Assembly (NCBI GenBank): GCA_026389635.1
Contig: JAPLHM010000184.1
Coordinates: 1 to 6,931, forward strand
Length of the DNA stretch: 6,931 bases
Direction: 5' to 3'
From: Chloroflexota bacterium
GTDB lineage: Bacteria; Chloroflexota; Dehalococcoidia; GIF9; UBA5629
The notes under the pieces: model-generated
Seen by the model: only the letters and a program-made list of their open reading frames with translations
Told to the model about the DNA's origin: nothing
Databases searched by the model: none
Shown here: positions 1 through 6,931 of the stretch, piece by piece
How positions within the stretch are numbered: position 1 is the stretch's first letter
Layout: each line of letters begins with the position of its first letter
Made by a program: the position numbers and the translations under genes

Positions 1-114
1 GGCCGGGTCATCAAGTTCAGCGAATTCGCCATGGAATACCTTGCGCAGGAGCAGCAGAAACAGCGCCAGGAGCAGTGCAGCGGAGGCGACATTTCAGATG
101 AGGCCAAAGCATAG
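1..114 (+). CDS. C-terminal end of an unidentified protein (5' end outside window)
   Basis: Frame 1 is open from the first base to a TAG at 112-114 and gives 37 residues, starting GRVIKFSEFAMEYLAQEQQ and ending in a polar Gln/Glu/Lys/Arg-rich tail (EGGD-like acidic end, ISDEAKA). The fragment looks like one amphipathic helix followed by a disordered tail. The GRVIKF.EFAMEYL part loosely resembles the last strand and helix of excisionase/MerR-type small DNA-binding domains, where a basic residue and a hydrophobic strand precede a final helix, but 37 residues cannot establish this. It lies 23 bp upstream of the ATPase gene on the same strand, so the two are probably co-transcribed. Being a real coding end is likely, because the frame is open, codon use matches the GC-rich gene that follows, and the stop is placed just before a ribosome binding site. 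Function unknown. Confidence 0.6.
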   Translation, partial: GRVIKFSEFAMEYLAQEQQKQRQEQCSGGDISDEAKA

Positions 115-137
115 AAAATAAAGGCAGGTGGTGCAAG

Positions 138-2609
138 ATGGAAGACTTCGAGAAATTGGGCGTATTTTACATCGGCAGGGAATATGACCTGGCCAATAAG
201 AAATCGGGCGAACATCTCATCCTCTACGATTCCAAGGACATGGTGACGCACGGTGTATGCGTGGGCATGACCGGCAGCGGCAAGACGGGACTATGTATCG
301 CCATACTGGAGGAGGCTGCCCTGGACGGCATACCGGCCATAATCATCGATCCCAAGGGGGACCTACCCAACCTGATGCTAACCTTCCCCCAGTTGAGGGC
401 CGAGGACTTCCTGCCATGGATAAACGAGGATGACGCCCGCCGCAAGGGCCTTTCGCCACAGGACTTCGCCGCCAAACAGGCCGATATGTGGAAGAACGGG
501 CTTGCCTCGTGGGGTGAGAGCGGTGACCGCATCGCCAGGCTCAAGCAGGCGGCTGAATTCGTGATCTACACGCCCGGCAGCACGGCGGGCATCCCCGTCT
601 CCATATTGAAATCGTTTGCCGCACCTCCCTCAGCGCTGCTCGAGGACAGTGAACTGCTGAGGGACAGGATAAATTCTACGGTCACCAGCCTGCTGGGACT
701 GGTGGGCAAGGACGCGGACCCCATCAGGAGCAAGGAACATATATTGATCTCCACCATACTCGACAACGCCTGGAAGCAGGGAATCGACCTCGACCTGGCT
801 GCCCTCATCCAGCAGGTACAGACACCGCCCGTAAGCAGGATCGGCGTCATAGACCTTGACTCGTTCTACCCGGCCAAAGACAGGTTCGAGCTGGCCATGC
901 TGATCAACAACCTGCTGGCGGCTCCAGGTTTCAACGCATGGCTGGAGGGCGAGGCCCTTGATATAGGCCAGATACTCTACAGCCCGGCCGGCAAACCCAG
1001 GCATGCTATTTTCTCCATCGCCCACCTCAACGACGCGGAGCGCATGTTCTTCGTGTCGCTGCTGCTCAACCAGATACTTGCATGGATGCGCCAGCAGCCG
1101 GGCACCACCAGCCTGCGCGCTATGGTCTACATGGACGAGATCTTCGGTTATTTCCCGCCCGTAGCCAACCCACCCTCCAAGCAACCCCTGCTGACCCTGC
1201 TTAAGCAGGCCCGCGCCTACGGCGTGGGCATATTGCTGGCCACGCAGAACCCGGTCGACCTCGACTACAAGGGGCTTTCCAACACCGGCACATGGATGCT
1301 GGGCCGGCTGCAGACCGAGCGCGACAAGGCACGCGTGCTGGAAGGGCTTGAGGGCGCATCAGCCACCCAGGGCGCGAAGTTCGACCGCCAGGCCATGGAG
1401 CAGACGCTGGCCGGCCTGGGCAGCCGCGTCTTCCTCATGAACAATGTGCACGACGATGCTACAACGGTATTCGAGACCCGCTGGGCCATGTCCTACCTGC
1501 GGGGTCCGCTTACCCGCAACCAGATCAAGGTTCTGATGGACCCGGTCAAGGCGCAGATGCCCAAAACACCGGCAGCCGCCGCCCAGGCGCCTGCGTTCAC
1601 GGCGCCACAACCCGGACAGGCAGCAACTGCAGCAGCGCCGGCAAGGCAAACAGCCGGGCCATCGGGTCGTCCCGTGATCCCGCCCGACGTATCACAGTAC
1701 TTCGTGCCGGCCAGGGGCAGCCAGTCCGGAAGCACCTTGCTTTACAGGCCGGCCGTGCTCGGTGTTGCACAGGTACATTTCATGGATGCAAAGTCCGGCA
1801 TAGACACGACGGATGATACCGCGGCAGTCACAGATATCACCGACGATCCCATACCGGTTAACTGGGATAACGCCAGGGAGGCTGGTTTCAGCATCTCCGA
1901 CCTTGAGAAAGCGCCCCGCGAGGGGGCTCAGTTCGGGACTCTGCCGGCGCCGGCGGGCAAGGCGCGCAGCTACGACAATTGGAGCAAGGAGTTTGTCACC
2001 TGGCTTTACGGCAGCAAGAAATACGAGCTGCTCAAGAGCCCTACCTACAAGCAGGTATCCAAACCGGGCGAATCGGAGCGGGACTTCAGGGTAAGGCTTG
2101 GCCTGAGCGCCAGGGAACAGCGCGATGACATGGTTGATAAGCTAAAGCAGAAGTACCAGCTCAAGATAAATGCACTGGAAGAGAAGGTCCGCATATCACA
2201 ACAGGCTGTGGACCGCGAAGCCCAGCAGCAGAAGCAGCAACAGATGCAGACGGTGATCAACGTTGGCGCCACGCTTCTGGGAGCATTCATGGGCAAGGGT
2301 CTGAGCACCGGAACGGTTGGCAGGGCCTCTACGAGTATGAAAAGCGCGGGCCGAATTATGAAAGAGAAGGATGATGTAGACCGTGCCAAGGACAGCGTGG
2401 CGACGCATCAGCAAACGCTGGATGAGTTAGAGACGGAGTTCAAAGCCGAGATGGATCAACTTGCCGCCAGGATCGACCCGGCCACAGAAGAGCTGCAGAA
2501 GATATCCATACGTCCGGCTAAAAAGGACATCGTGGTCAAACTGGTAGGCCTGGCCTGGCTGCCCTTCTGGCGATCGCAGGACGGCAGCGCTACCGCAGCC
2601 TGGCAGTAG
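138..2609 (+). CDS. HerA/FtsK-type P-loop ATPase (DUF87-like) with coiled-coil tail
   Basis: An 823-residue ATP-binding protein of the HerA/FtsK superfamily, presumably a hexameric DNA or protein pump in the cytoplasm; its substrate is unknown. Seen in the sequence: Walker A GMTGSGKT at residues 43-50; a conserved IIIDPKGD stretch at 68-75; Walker B VYMDEIFG at 330-337 with D333 and E334; the sensor motif LLATQNP at 366-372 with Q370; and candidate arginine fingers R390 and R395. An Ala/Pro/Gln-rich linker (about 475-515) separates this core from a C-terminal part with two predicted coiled coils (about 655-705, including a Gln run, and 740-785) around a Gly-rich hydrophobic stretch (706-730), ending in a Trp-containing segment (LAWLPFW). 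From memory, this tail is shared by a widespread uncharacterised bacterial family annotated as HerA-like ATP-binding protein. The start at 138 is supported by AGGTGG at 126-131, six bases upstream. No NurA nuclease, the usual archaeal HerA partner, is visible. No signal peptide. It converges with the rhomboid gene. Confidence 0.88.
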   Translation: MEDFEKLGVFYIGREYDLANKKSGEHLILYDSKDMVTHGVCVGMTGSGKTGLCIAILEEAALDGIPAIIIDPKGDLPNLMLTFPQLRAEDFLPWINEDDARRKGLSPQDFAAKQADMWKNGLASWGESGDRIARLKQAAEFVIYTPGSTAGIPVSILKSFAAPPSALLEDSELLRDRINSTVTSLLGLVGKDADPIRSKEHILISTILDNAWKQGIDLDLAALIQQVQTPPVSRIGVIDLDSFYPAKDRFELAMLINNLLAAPGFNAWLEGEALDIGQILYSPAGKPRHAIFSIAHLNDAERMFFVSLLLNQILAWMRQQPGTTSLRAMVYMDEIFGYFPPVANPPSKQPLLTLLKQARAYGVGILLATQNPVDLDYKGLSNTGTWMLGRLQTERDKARVLEGLEGASATQGAKFDRQAMEQTLAGLGSRVFLMNNVHDDATTVFETRWAMSYLRGPLTRNQIKVLMDPVKAQMPKTPAAAAQAPAFTAPQPGQAATAAAPARQTAGPSGRPVIPPDVSQYFVPARGSQSGSTLLYRPAVLGVAQVHFMDAKSGIDTTDDTAAVTDITDDPIPVNWDNAREAGFSISDLEKAPREGAQFGTLPAPAGKARSYDNWSKEFVTWLYGSKKYELLKSPTYKQVSKPGESERDFRVRLGLSAREQRDDMVDKLKQKYQLKINALEEKVRISQQAVDREAQQQKQQQMQTVINVGATLLGAFMGKGLSTGTVGRASTSMKSAGRIMKEKDDVDRAKDSVATHQQTLDELETEFKAEMDQLAARIDPATEELQKISIRPAKKDIVVKLVGLAWLPFWRSQDGSATAAWQ

Positions 2610-2642
2610 ACAAGTTTTATGCCTGCTCACAAAAAGATGGAA

Positions 2643-3242
2643 TCATACGGCGATTTTTAACCTGTGCCTGAGGTAGAGGCCCGCCAGCAGCCCGAAGACC
2701 AGTCCACCCAGGTGTCCCTGCCAGGATACGAAAGATAAGGGCAAGAGGATAAGGAAACCGATCATTACACCAACCCACAGCGGCATGGGAACCGGTATAG
2801 GGAAGATGAATACACTTACCTTCGGCGCAACTATAGCCAGTGCCCCGCCAAGGGCAAAGACCGCCCCCGAAGCCCCGATAGTCGGGATATAAGGCGATGA
2901 AAACAAAAGGACAAAGAGCCCGCCGATTATGCCGCCGGCAAAGTAAATCAAAAGGAAATTTCTTGGCCCCGCCACACGGTTAAGAAAGCTGCCGAAAAAA
3001 TAAAGGGTCAGCATATTAGTAAGCAGATGTATAAAATCTGCCTGCGTAAACATGTACGTGATAAGTGTCCATGGACGCTCTATCAAGCCGCTCCATGATC
3101 CGTACAGGCCAAGGTAAGGGATGATGTTATAGCCCATATAGGCGGCGATATTTACCCCAAGGTATACAAGTACATTGATGATTATGATTACTACGATGGG
3201 GATAAGCTCCCCTTCGTTCGTCCGGTAGCGTACATTTGACAT
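2643..3242 (-). CDS. Rhomboid family intramembrane serine protease
   Basis: A 199-residue polytopic membrane protein with the rhomboid core. Rhomboids cleave transmembrane segments of substrate proteins inside the lipid bilayer using a Ser-His dyad. Seen here: the loop motif ERPWTLITYMF (55-65); the HxxxN motif of helix 2, H72 and N76, which in GlpG shapes the oxyanion site; the nucleophile motif GASGAVFAL with S125; and the catalytic His in QGHLGGLVFG at H177. Hydrophobic segments fall at about 14-35, 58-66 with 70-88, 95-116, 122-140, 152-173 and 177-193, giving the basic six-helix form without an extra C-terminal helix or a cytosolic domain. The dyad and supporting residues are all present, so it should be active. 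The start at 3242 has a Shine-Dalgarno TCAGGA (minus strand, 3252-3257) nine bases upstream. The substrate cannot be told from the sequence. It follows the metallo-hydrolase gene after 67 bp on the same strand and could be read from the same transcript. Confidence 0.93.
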   Translation of the reverse strand: MSNVRYRTNEGELIPIVVIIIINVLVYLGVNIAAYMGYNIIPYLGLYGSWSGLIERPWTLITYMFTQADFIHLLTNMLTLYFFGSFLNRVAGPRNFLLIYFAGGIIGGLFVLLFSSPYIPTIGASGAVFALGGALAIVAPKVSVFIFPIPVPMPLWVGVMIGFLILLPLSFVSWQGHLGGLVFGLLAGLYLRHRLKIAV

Positions 3243-3309
3243 CTTTCTATATCCTGATTAATAAGAATTCACTTAATTTAGTTTATCACACCCGGTGGAG
3301 GCAGCGGCA

Positions 3310-4278
3310 TCAGGCCAGCGCATAGTAGATTGTCTCGTCCTCGGTGTACGTCCGCACCCTGCCTCTTTCCTGAAGGTAAACCAGGTGCGCGATGGTTTCA
3401 CCCACGGCGAACCATTGCTGAACGATGGGGAAATCCTTCCAGTCCTTGCAATCGATCTTCCAGGTGATGTACGGCGCGATCTCGTAGGCGGTCATATCAC
3501 CTTCCTCAAGCGCGGCCATGACCTCGCCCAGTCTCAACTGGTGATGCTGCTTGAGCTCCTCGATGCGCTGCCTGTGCTCATGCCACGACCGGCGGTGCGC
3601 CGGCAGCACCAACTCGACATCCAGGGTGCCGGCCCTGTCAAGGCTGTCTAAATAGTCACCCAGTGCATCGCCCATCTCCGGCCAGTGGGCGATATTGGGC
3701 GTGATATCAAAGAGAATATGGTCGCCCGAGAATAGTATCTTCTTGCTCTCATCATACAGGCACATGTGCCCCGGCGAATGACCGGGGGTCTCCACGCACG
3801 TCAGTGAGTAGTCTCCAGCCTCTATGACCTGCCCGTCGTCCACCTCGGTAATATCCACCACGCGGCTGGGGCTGTAGAGGTACCCGGGGTGCTTCGCCAT
3901 CGATTCCTTGAGGGCCTCGACGGGGAACCCGTTGGCGGTGTAATAATCCAGCAGGTCAGCCCAGTGACGTGGACCCTTTACAATTTTGGTCTCAGCACGC
4001 CCGAAATAGCACTTCGAGCCGTCGGTGGCCAGGTCCCCCGTAAGACCGAAATGGTCAGCATGCAGGTGCGTGACAAAGAGGTCGGTCCTCTCAAGGTCAA
4101 TCTCCAGCTTTTTCAGCGCTGGGAACATAACTTCCCTGCATTCCGGGCGGTTCATACCTGTATCGATGATGAGGTTCCTGTCACTGCCCCTGATAACATA
4201 GCAATTGACCGACTTCAGCGGGTTTTTAGGCAGCGGCAGCTCGATTTTATAGAGGCCGGGCAAAATGTCTTCTATCAT
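3310..4278 (-). CDS. Metallo-beta-lactamase-fold hydrolase with C-terminal winged-helix-like domain
   Basis: A 322-residue cytoplasmic metallo-hydrolase of the glyoxalase II/LACTB2-like MBL superfamily; the substrate is unknown. All metal ligands are visible: THLHADH with H71, H73, D75 and H76; H167 in ETPGHSPGH; the bridging D186 in FSGDHIL; and H228 in LPAHRRSW. The strand-turn IIDTGMNRP (37-45) before the first motif is also typical. Residues from about 230 onward form a helical region and a segment (YEIAPYITWKI to the end) like the small winged-helix domain that follows the catalytic domain in LACTB2-type proteins. No signal peptide, so a secreted beta-lactamase is unlikely. The start at 4278 has a good ribosome binding site, AAAGGA at 4284-4289, five bases upstream. 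It lies 55 bp downstream of carB and 67 bp upstream of the rhomboid gene, all on the same strand. Family assignment is firm; a thioesterase- or glyoxalase-like hydrolytic role is only inference. Confidence 0.92.
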   Translation of the reverse strand: MIEDILPGLYKIELPLPKNPLKSVNCYVIRGSDRNLIIDTGMNRPECREVMFPALKKLEIDLERTDLFVTHLHADHFGLTGDLATDGSKCYFGRAETKIVKGPRHWADLLDYYTANGFPVEALKESMAKHPGYLYSPSRVVDITEVDDGQVIEAGDYSLTCVETPGHSPGHMCLYDESKKILFSGDHILFDITPNIAHWPEMGDALGDYLDSLDRAGTLDVELVLPAHRRSWHEHRQRIEELKQHHQLRLGEVMAALEEGDMTAYEIAPYITWKIDCKDWKDFPIVQQWFAVGETIAHLVYLQERGRVRTYTEDETIYYALA

Positions 4279-4305
4279 GTCAGTCCTTTAAATAATATTG
4301 CCATA

Positions 4306-4335
4306 ATTATACTTGTATCCGAGCAAGAATGTCTC
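4306..4335 (-). promoter_or_regulatory. Putative sigma-70-type promoter for the MBL-fold hydrolase gene
   Basis: On the minus strand a perfect TATAAT (4306-4311) lies 18 bp downstream of GAGACA (4330-4335), which matches the TTGACA -35 consensus at four of six bases. Transcription would begin near 4299, leaving a leader of about 20 bases that contains the AAAGGA ribosome binding site before the ATG at 4278. The -35 element overlaps the carB stop codon. It was found by eye only, in an AT-rich gap where chance matches are common; readthrough from carB is the alternative. Confidence 0.4.
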
Positions 4336-6931
4336 AGGGCCTTAGATATTCGTGGAGTGGTTTAATATTAAAGCTTTGCGTGCCTTGAGACAGGACTTTC
4401 AAAACTGCGCTGACCGTATCTAACGATGTGAAACAGGGGATGCGCCTCTCTGTGGCGGCACGGCGAATATGGAAACCATCTTGTAGAGGAATACGTCCGC
4501 CGGTAATAGTATTGACTACCCCTACCACGGAGCCATCATTTATTATCTCAATTATGTTTGGGTGTCCTTCGCTGAGTTTCCTGCCGACCGCATTAACATT
4601 CATGCCCTGTTCTCGAATCATAGCCGCGGTGCCTCGTGTTGCGTATATCTGGTAACCCAGCGCATAGAAACCCTTAATGATGGGCAGCGCCTCAGTTTTG
4701 TTCTTGTCTGCAATGCTGAAGAGAAGATTTCCTTGAGCAGGCAGCATTAGCCCCGCAGCAATCAATGCCTTGGCTAAGGCAGCTTCATAAGTAAAATCAA
4801 TCCCCATGACTTCACCGGTAGATTTCATCTCAGGGCTAAGATAGGTATCTACACCTATCAATTTTGACATAGAAAAAACAGGGGCTTTTACACCAACCAG
4901 CGCTCTTTTCCTATATAAGCCTGTTTTGTATCCCTGTTCCTCAAGGCTGATTCCGAGCATTACTTTGGTAGCAATGCGTACCATGGGTACGCCGGTTACC
5001 TTGGAGATGAATGGAATCGTCCGGCTGGCGCGTGGATTCACCTCCAGCATATATACAGACGATGGCTTCTCCTGTCCACCCTGCATGATTACGTACTGAA
5101 TGTTCATCAGGCCTTTAATTCCAAGCGCACGCCCGATCCTTACAGTGTAATCCACCAGGGTATTTACTTCCTTTTCAGACAAGCCCAGTCCCGGATATAC
5201 AGCTATGGAATCTCCGCTGTGTACCCCGGCTCGCTCGATATGCTCAATGATCCCGGGGATGAGGACATCAGTTCCATCGCCTACAGCATCAACTTCCACT
5301 TCCTTGCCTTCGAAATATTTATCAATCAGGATGGGGTGGCGATCATCCAGATCAAGCGCCTGTGCCATGTATCTGGTTACTTCGTCTTGATTCTGCGCTA
5401 TCTCCATTCCCCTGCCACCAAGCACATAACTTGGCCTCACCAGTACCGGGTAGCCCAGCAATTCAGCAATTTCTTGTCCCTGCCGGATTGTAGTCACACC
5501 TGCGCCGGGCGGCTGCGGAATTCCAAGGTGATTGAGAAAATCTTCGAATCTGCGCCTGTCCTCTGCCATGTCGATAATTTCCGCGTCAGAACCCAGAATA
5601 GGCAAATTGCTCCTGGATAATGACGCGGCAAGGTTGATTGCAGTCTGCCCTCCAAACTGAAGTATGGAAGGAGTGCTTTGGTTAATATTTAATTGTGAAT
5701 TTTCATTTTCGAGAATGTCGAGGATGCTTTCCTCGTCGAGAGGCTCGAAATAAAGCCGGTCACTGGTGTCAAAATCGGTTGAAACGGTCTCCGGGTTGGA
5801 ATTGACCATGATGCTCTTATAACCGGCTTCCTTAAGCGCCCAGGCGGAGTGGACGCTGCAATAGTCAAACTCTATTCCCTGACCGATGCGTATAGGTCCG
5901 CTGCCGATCACGACTGCCTTCTCATTTCTTAAGGGTTCAGCCTCGTTTTCAGTCTCATAAGTGCTGTAAAAATAGGATGTTTCAGCATCAAACTCGGCCG
6001 CGCATGTATCCACCATTTTATATACCGGCTTAATTTTCCATTGGTGTCGTAATTGCCGTACCTGATCGGGCAACATATCTCCCAGGGTTGAAATTTGTTC
6101 GTCAGAGAAACCAAGCCGCTTGGCCCGCCTGAGTAATTCTGGAGTCAATTTTCCTGATAGAAGCTGCTGCTCCATCCGGACTATGTTAGCCAGTTTATGT
6201 ATGAACCATGGGTCTATCCCCGTTCGTTCTGCAAGCTGGTCCACGTCCAGTTTTCTTCTAAGCGCTGCCATCAATGCCCACAATCTCACGTCGTTAGCAT
6301 GAAGCGGATATGCGTCATATGTGGCAGAACTGCCCCAGTTCCTGTCTTCCCATAGCAGGGATCTATTACCAATCTCTAAGGAGCGTACCGCCTTCTGCAA
6401 TCCGGCTTCAAAACAGCGCTCAATAGCCATAACCTCACCGGTGGCCTTCATCTGGCTACCGAGGGTTTTATCACCCCCCACAAATTTATCAAACGGCCAG
6501 CGGGGTATCTTGATTACGCAGTAGTCCAGTGCAGGCTCGAAGGCAGCCATAGTTTTGCCTGTTACACGGTTGGGGATTTCATCAAGCCGTTTGCCTATGG
6601 CAATCTTGGCGGCTACTTTAGCTATAGGATAGCCTGTAGCCTTGCTGGCTAAGGCTGAACTGCGGCTGACCCGGGGATTTACTTCGATTATATAGTACTG
6701 GCTGTTCGAAATGTTCAGTTGATCCGGAGCCCACTTCCTGGCAACTATTGGGCTTGGGGTCAAAGCAAATTGTATATTACAGCCACCCTCAATTCGGAGC
6801 GCCCGTATTATTTTGAGGCTGGCCGATCTAAGCATCTGGTATTCTTTATCGGTTAACGTCTGACTGTGGGCTACAACAATGCTGTCACCTGTGTGAACGC
6901 CCATCGGGTCCATGTTCTCCATGTTACATAT
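4334..6931 (-). CDS. carB: Carbamoyl-phosphate synthetase large subunit (5' end outside window)
   Basis: CarB makes carbamoyl phosphate from bicarbonate, two ATP and ammonia delivered by the CarA glutaminase, for pyrimidine and arginine synthesis. The frame stays open through the right edge (codons for I-C-N precede the Met at 6920-6922), so that Met is internal; by alignment with E. coli CarB from memory (H243 in GxHTGDS) about 230 N-terminal residues are missing. Numbering from that Met: the end of the first ATP-grasp domain with E80 and N82 in IIEVNPRVSRSSALASK; the oligomerisation domain (about 185-330); the second synthetase half from VVIGSGPIRIGQG (337-349), with RPSYVLGGRGMEI and AGVHSGDS; and the allosteric MGS-like domain (about 735-862, nt 4337-4720) with ATRGTA and NTITGGR. 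No frameshift is seen. Oddities are a 15-residue insertion at about 55-75 and His in place of a usual Pro at residue 19. GC content, about 47% in sampled lines, is below its neighbours. carA would be expected upstream, beyond 6931. Confidence 0.97.
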   Translation of the reverse strand: MCNMENMDPMGVHTGDSIVVAHSQTLTDKEYQMLRSASLKIIRALRIEGGCNIQFALTPSPIVARKWAPDQLNISNSQYYIIEVNPRVSRSSALASKATGYPIAKVAAKIAIGKRLDEIPNRVTGKTMAAFEPALDYCVIKIPRWPFDKFVGGDKTLGSQMKATGEVMAIERCFEAGLQKAVRSLEIGNRSLLWEDRNWGSSATYDAYPLHANDVRLWALMAALRRKLDVDQLAERTGIDPWFIHKLANIVRMEQQLLSGKLTPELLRRAKRLGFSDEQISTLGDMLPDQVRQLRHQWKIKPVYKMVDTCAAEFDAETSYFYSTYETENEAEPLRNEKAVVIGSGPIRIGQGIEFDYCSVHSAWALKEAGYKSIMVNSNPETVSTDFDTSDRLYFEPLDEESILDILENENSQLNINQSTPSILQFGGQTAINLAASLSRSNLPILGSDAEIIDMAEDRRRFEDFLNHLGIPQPPGAGVTTIRQGQEIAELLGYPVLVRPSYVLGGRGMEIAQNQDEVTRYMAQALDLDDRHPILIDKYFEGKEVEVDAVGDGTDVLIPGIIEHIERAGVHSGDSIAVYPGLGLSEKEVNTLVDYTVRIGRALGIKGLMNIQYVIMQGGQEKPSSVYMLEVNPRASRTIPFISKVTGVPMVRIATKVMLGISLEEQGYKTGLYRKRALVGVKAPVFSMSKLIGVDTYLSPEMKSTGEVMGIDFTYEAALAKALIAAGLMLPAQGNLLFSIADKNKTEALPIIKGFYALGYQIYATRGTAAMIREQGMNVNAVGRKLSEGHPNIIEIINDGSVVGVVNTITGGRIPLQDGFHIRRAATERRIPCFTSLDTVSAVLKVLSQGTQSFNIKPLHEYLRP

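Noticed and set aside
630..1184. 184-residue open frame on the minus strand inside the ATPase gene
   Set aside because: It lies fully opposite a gene with clear ATPase motifs, has no recognisable domain, and long antisense frames are expected in GC-rich coding DNA.
2220..2250. CAG/CAA-rich repeat in the ATPase gene
   Set aside because: It encodes an imperfect Gln-rich stretch within a coiled coil (QQQKQQQMQ), with mixed codons and no tandem DNA repeat structure.
2582..2595. Near-perfect 14-bp palindrome CGGCAGCGCTACCG at the end of the ATPase gene
   Set aside because: It has no loop and one mismatched pair, lies within codons, and such short palindromes occur by chance in GC-rich DNA.
2610..2642. 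Possible bidirectional terminator between the convergent ATPase and rhomboid genes
   Set aside because: The 33-bp gap has short A and T runs but no stable GC-rich stem next to them; only a 4-bp AATC/GATT repeat is seen nearby.
3243..3309. Separate promoter for the rhomboid gene in the AT-rich gap
   Set aside because: A TATTAA can be read as a -10 box, but no -35 box with more than two matching bases sits at a usable distance.
3310..4278. The metallo-hydrolase as an antibiotic-resistance beta-lactamase
   Set aside because: It lacks a signal peptide and carries the HxHxDH pattern with a C-terminal winged-helix-like region typical of LACTB2/glyoxalase II-like hydrolases.
3889..4365. 158-residue open frame on the plus strand opposite the metallo-hydrolase and the carB end
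   Set aside because: It mirrors a well-supported MBL-fold gene, shows no family motif, and runs across the intergenic gap into carB.
6920..6922. The Met at this position as the start of an 862-residue CarB
   Set aside because: The frame continues upstream to the window edge, and the residues before it (I-C-N, then MENMDPMGVHTGDS) fit the middle of CarB, so it is an internal Met.

Overview
The window holds three complete genes and the ends of two more, all bacterial, with short gaps and no RNA genes, mobile elements, CRISPR arrays or phage genes that I can see. The wording of the CarB fragment, recalled from memory, is closest to Chloroflexota of the Dehalococcoidia type. That is an inference without a database search, and an uncultured relative from a metagenome is just as possible.

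Left block, plus strand (1-2609): the last 37 codons of an unidentified gene are followed after 23 bp by a large HerA/FtsK-type P-loop ATPase (823 aa). It has a clear Walker A, a Walker B with the catalytic Asp-Glu, a Gln-containing sensor motif, an Ala/Pro-rich linker and a coiled-coil tail. The two genes probably share a transcript. This block is GC-rich, about 60% in the lines I counted.

Right block, minus strand (2643-6931), read from right to left: the C-terminal four fifths of carB (large subunit of carbamoyl-phosphate synthetase, cut by the right edge), then a metallo-beta-lactamase-fold hydrolase, then a rhomboid intramembrane serine protease. The two blocks converge, with only 33 bp between the stops at 2609 and 2643. 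The hydrolase has its own plausible promoter overlapping the end of carB, so the hydrolase and rhomboid may form a unit separate from carB.

The genes do not form an obvious common pathway: carB is central pyrimidine/arginine metabolism, the rhomboid is a membrane protease, and the hydrolase and ATPase have no assigned substrate. I found no convincing new system. The items most worth a second look are the HerA-like ATPase with no visible NurA and an unidentified upstream partner, and a 15-residue insertion next to the first active site of CarB. All genes present appear intact apart from the two cut by the window edges.
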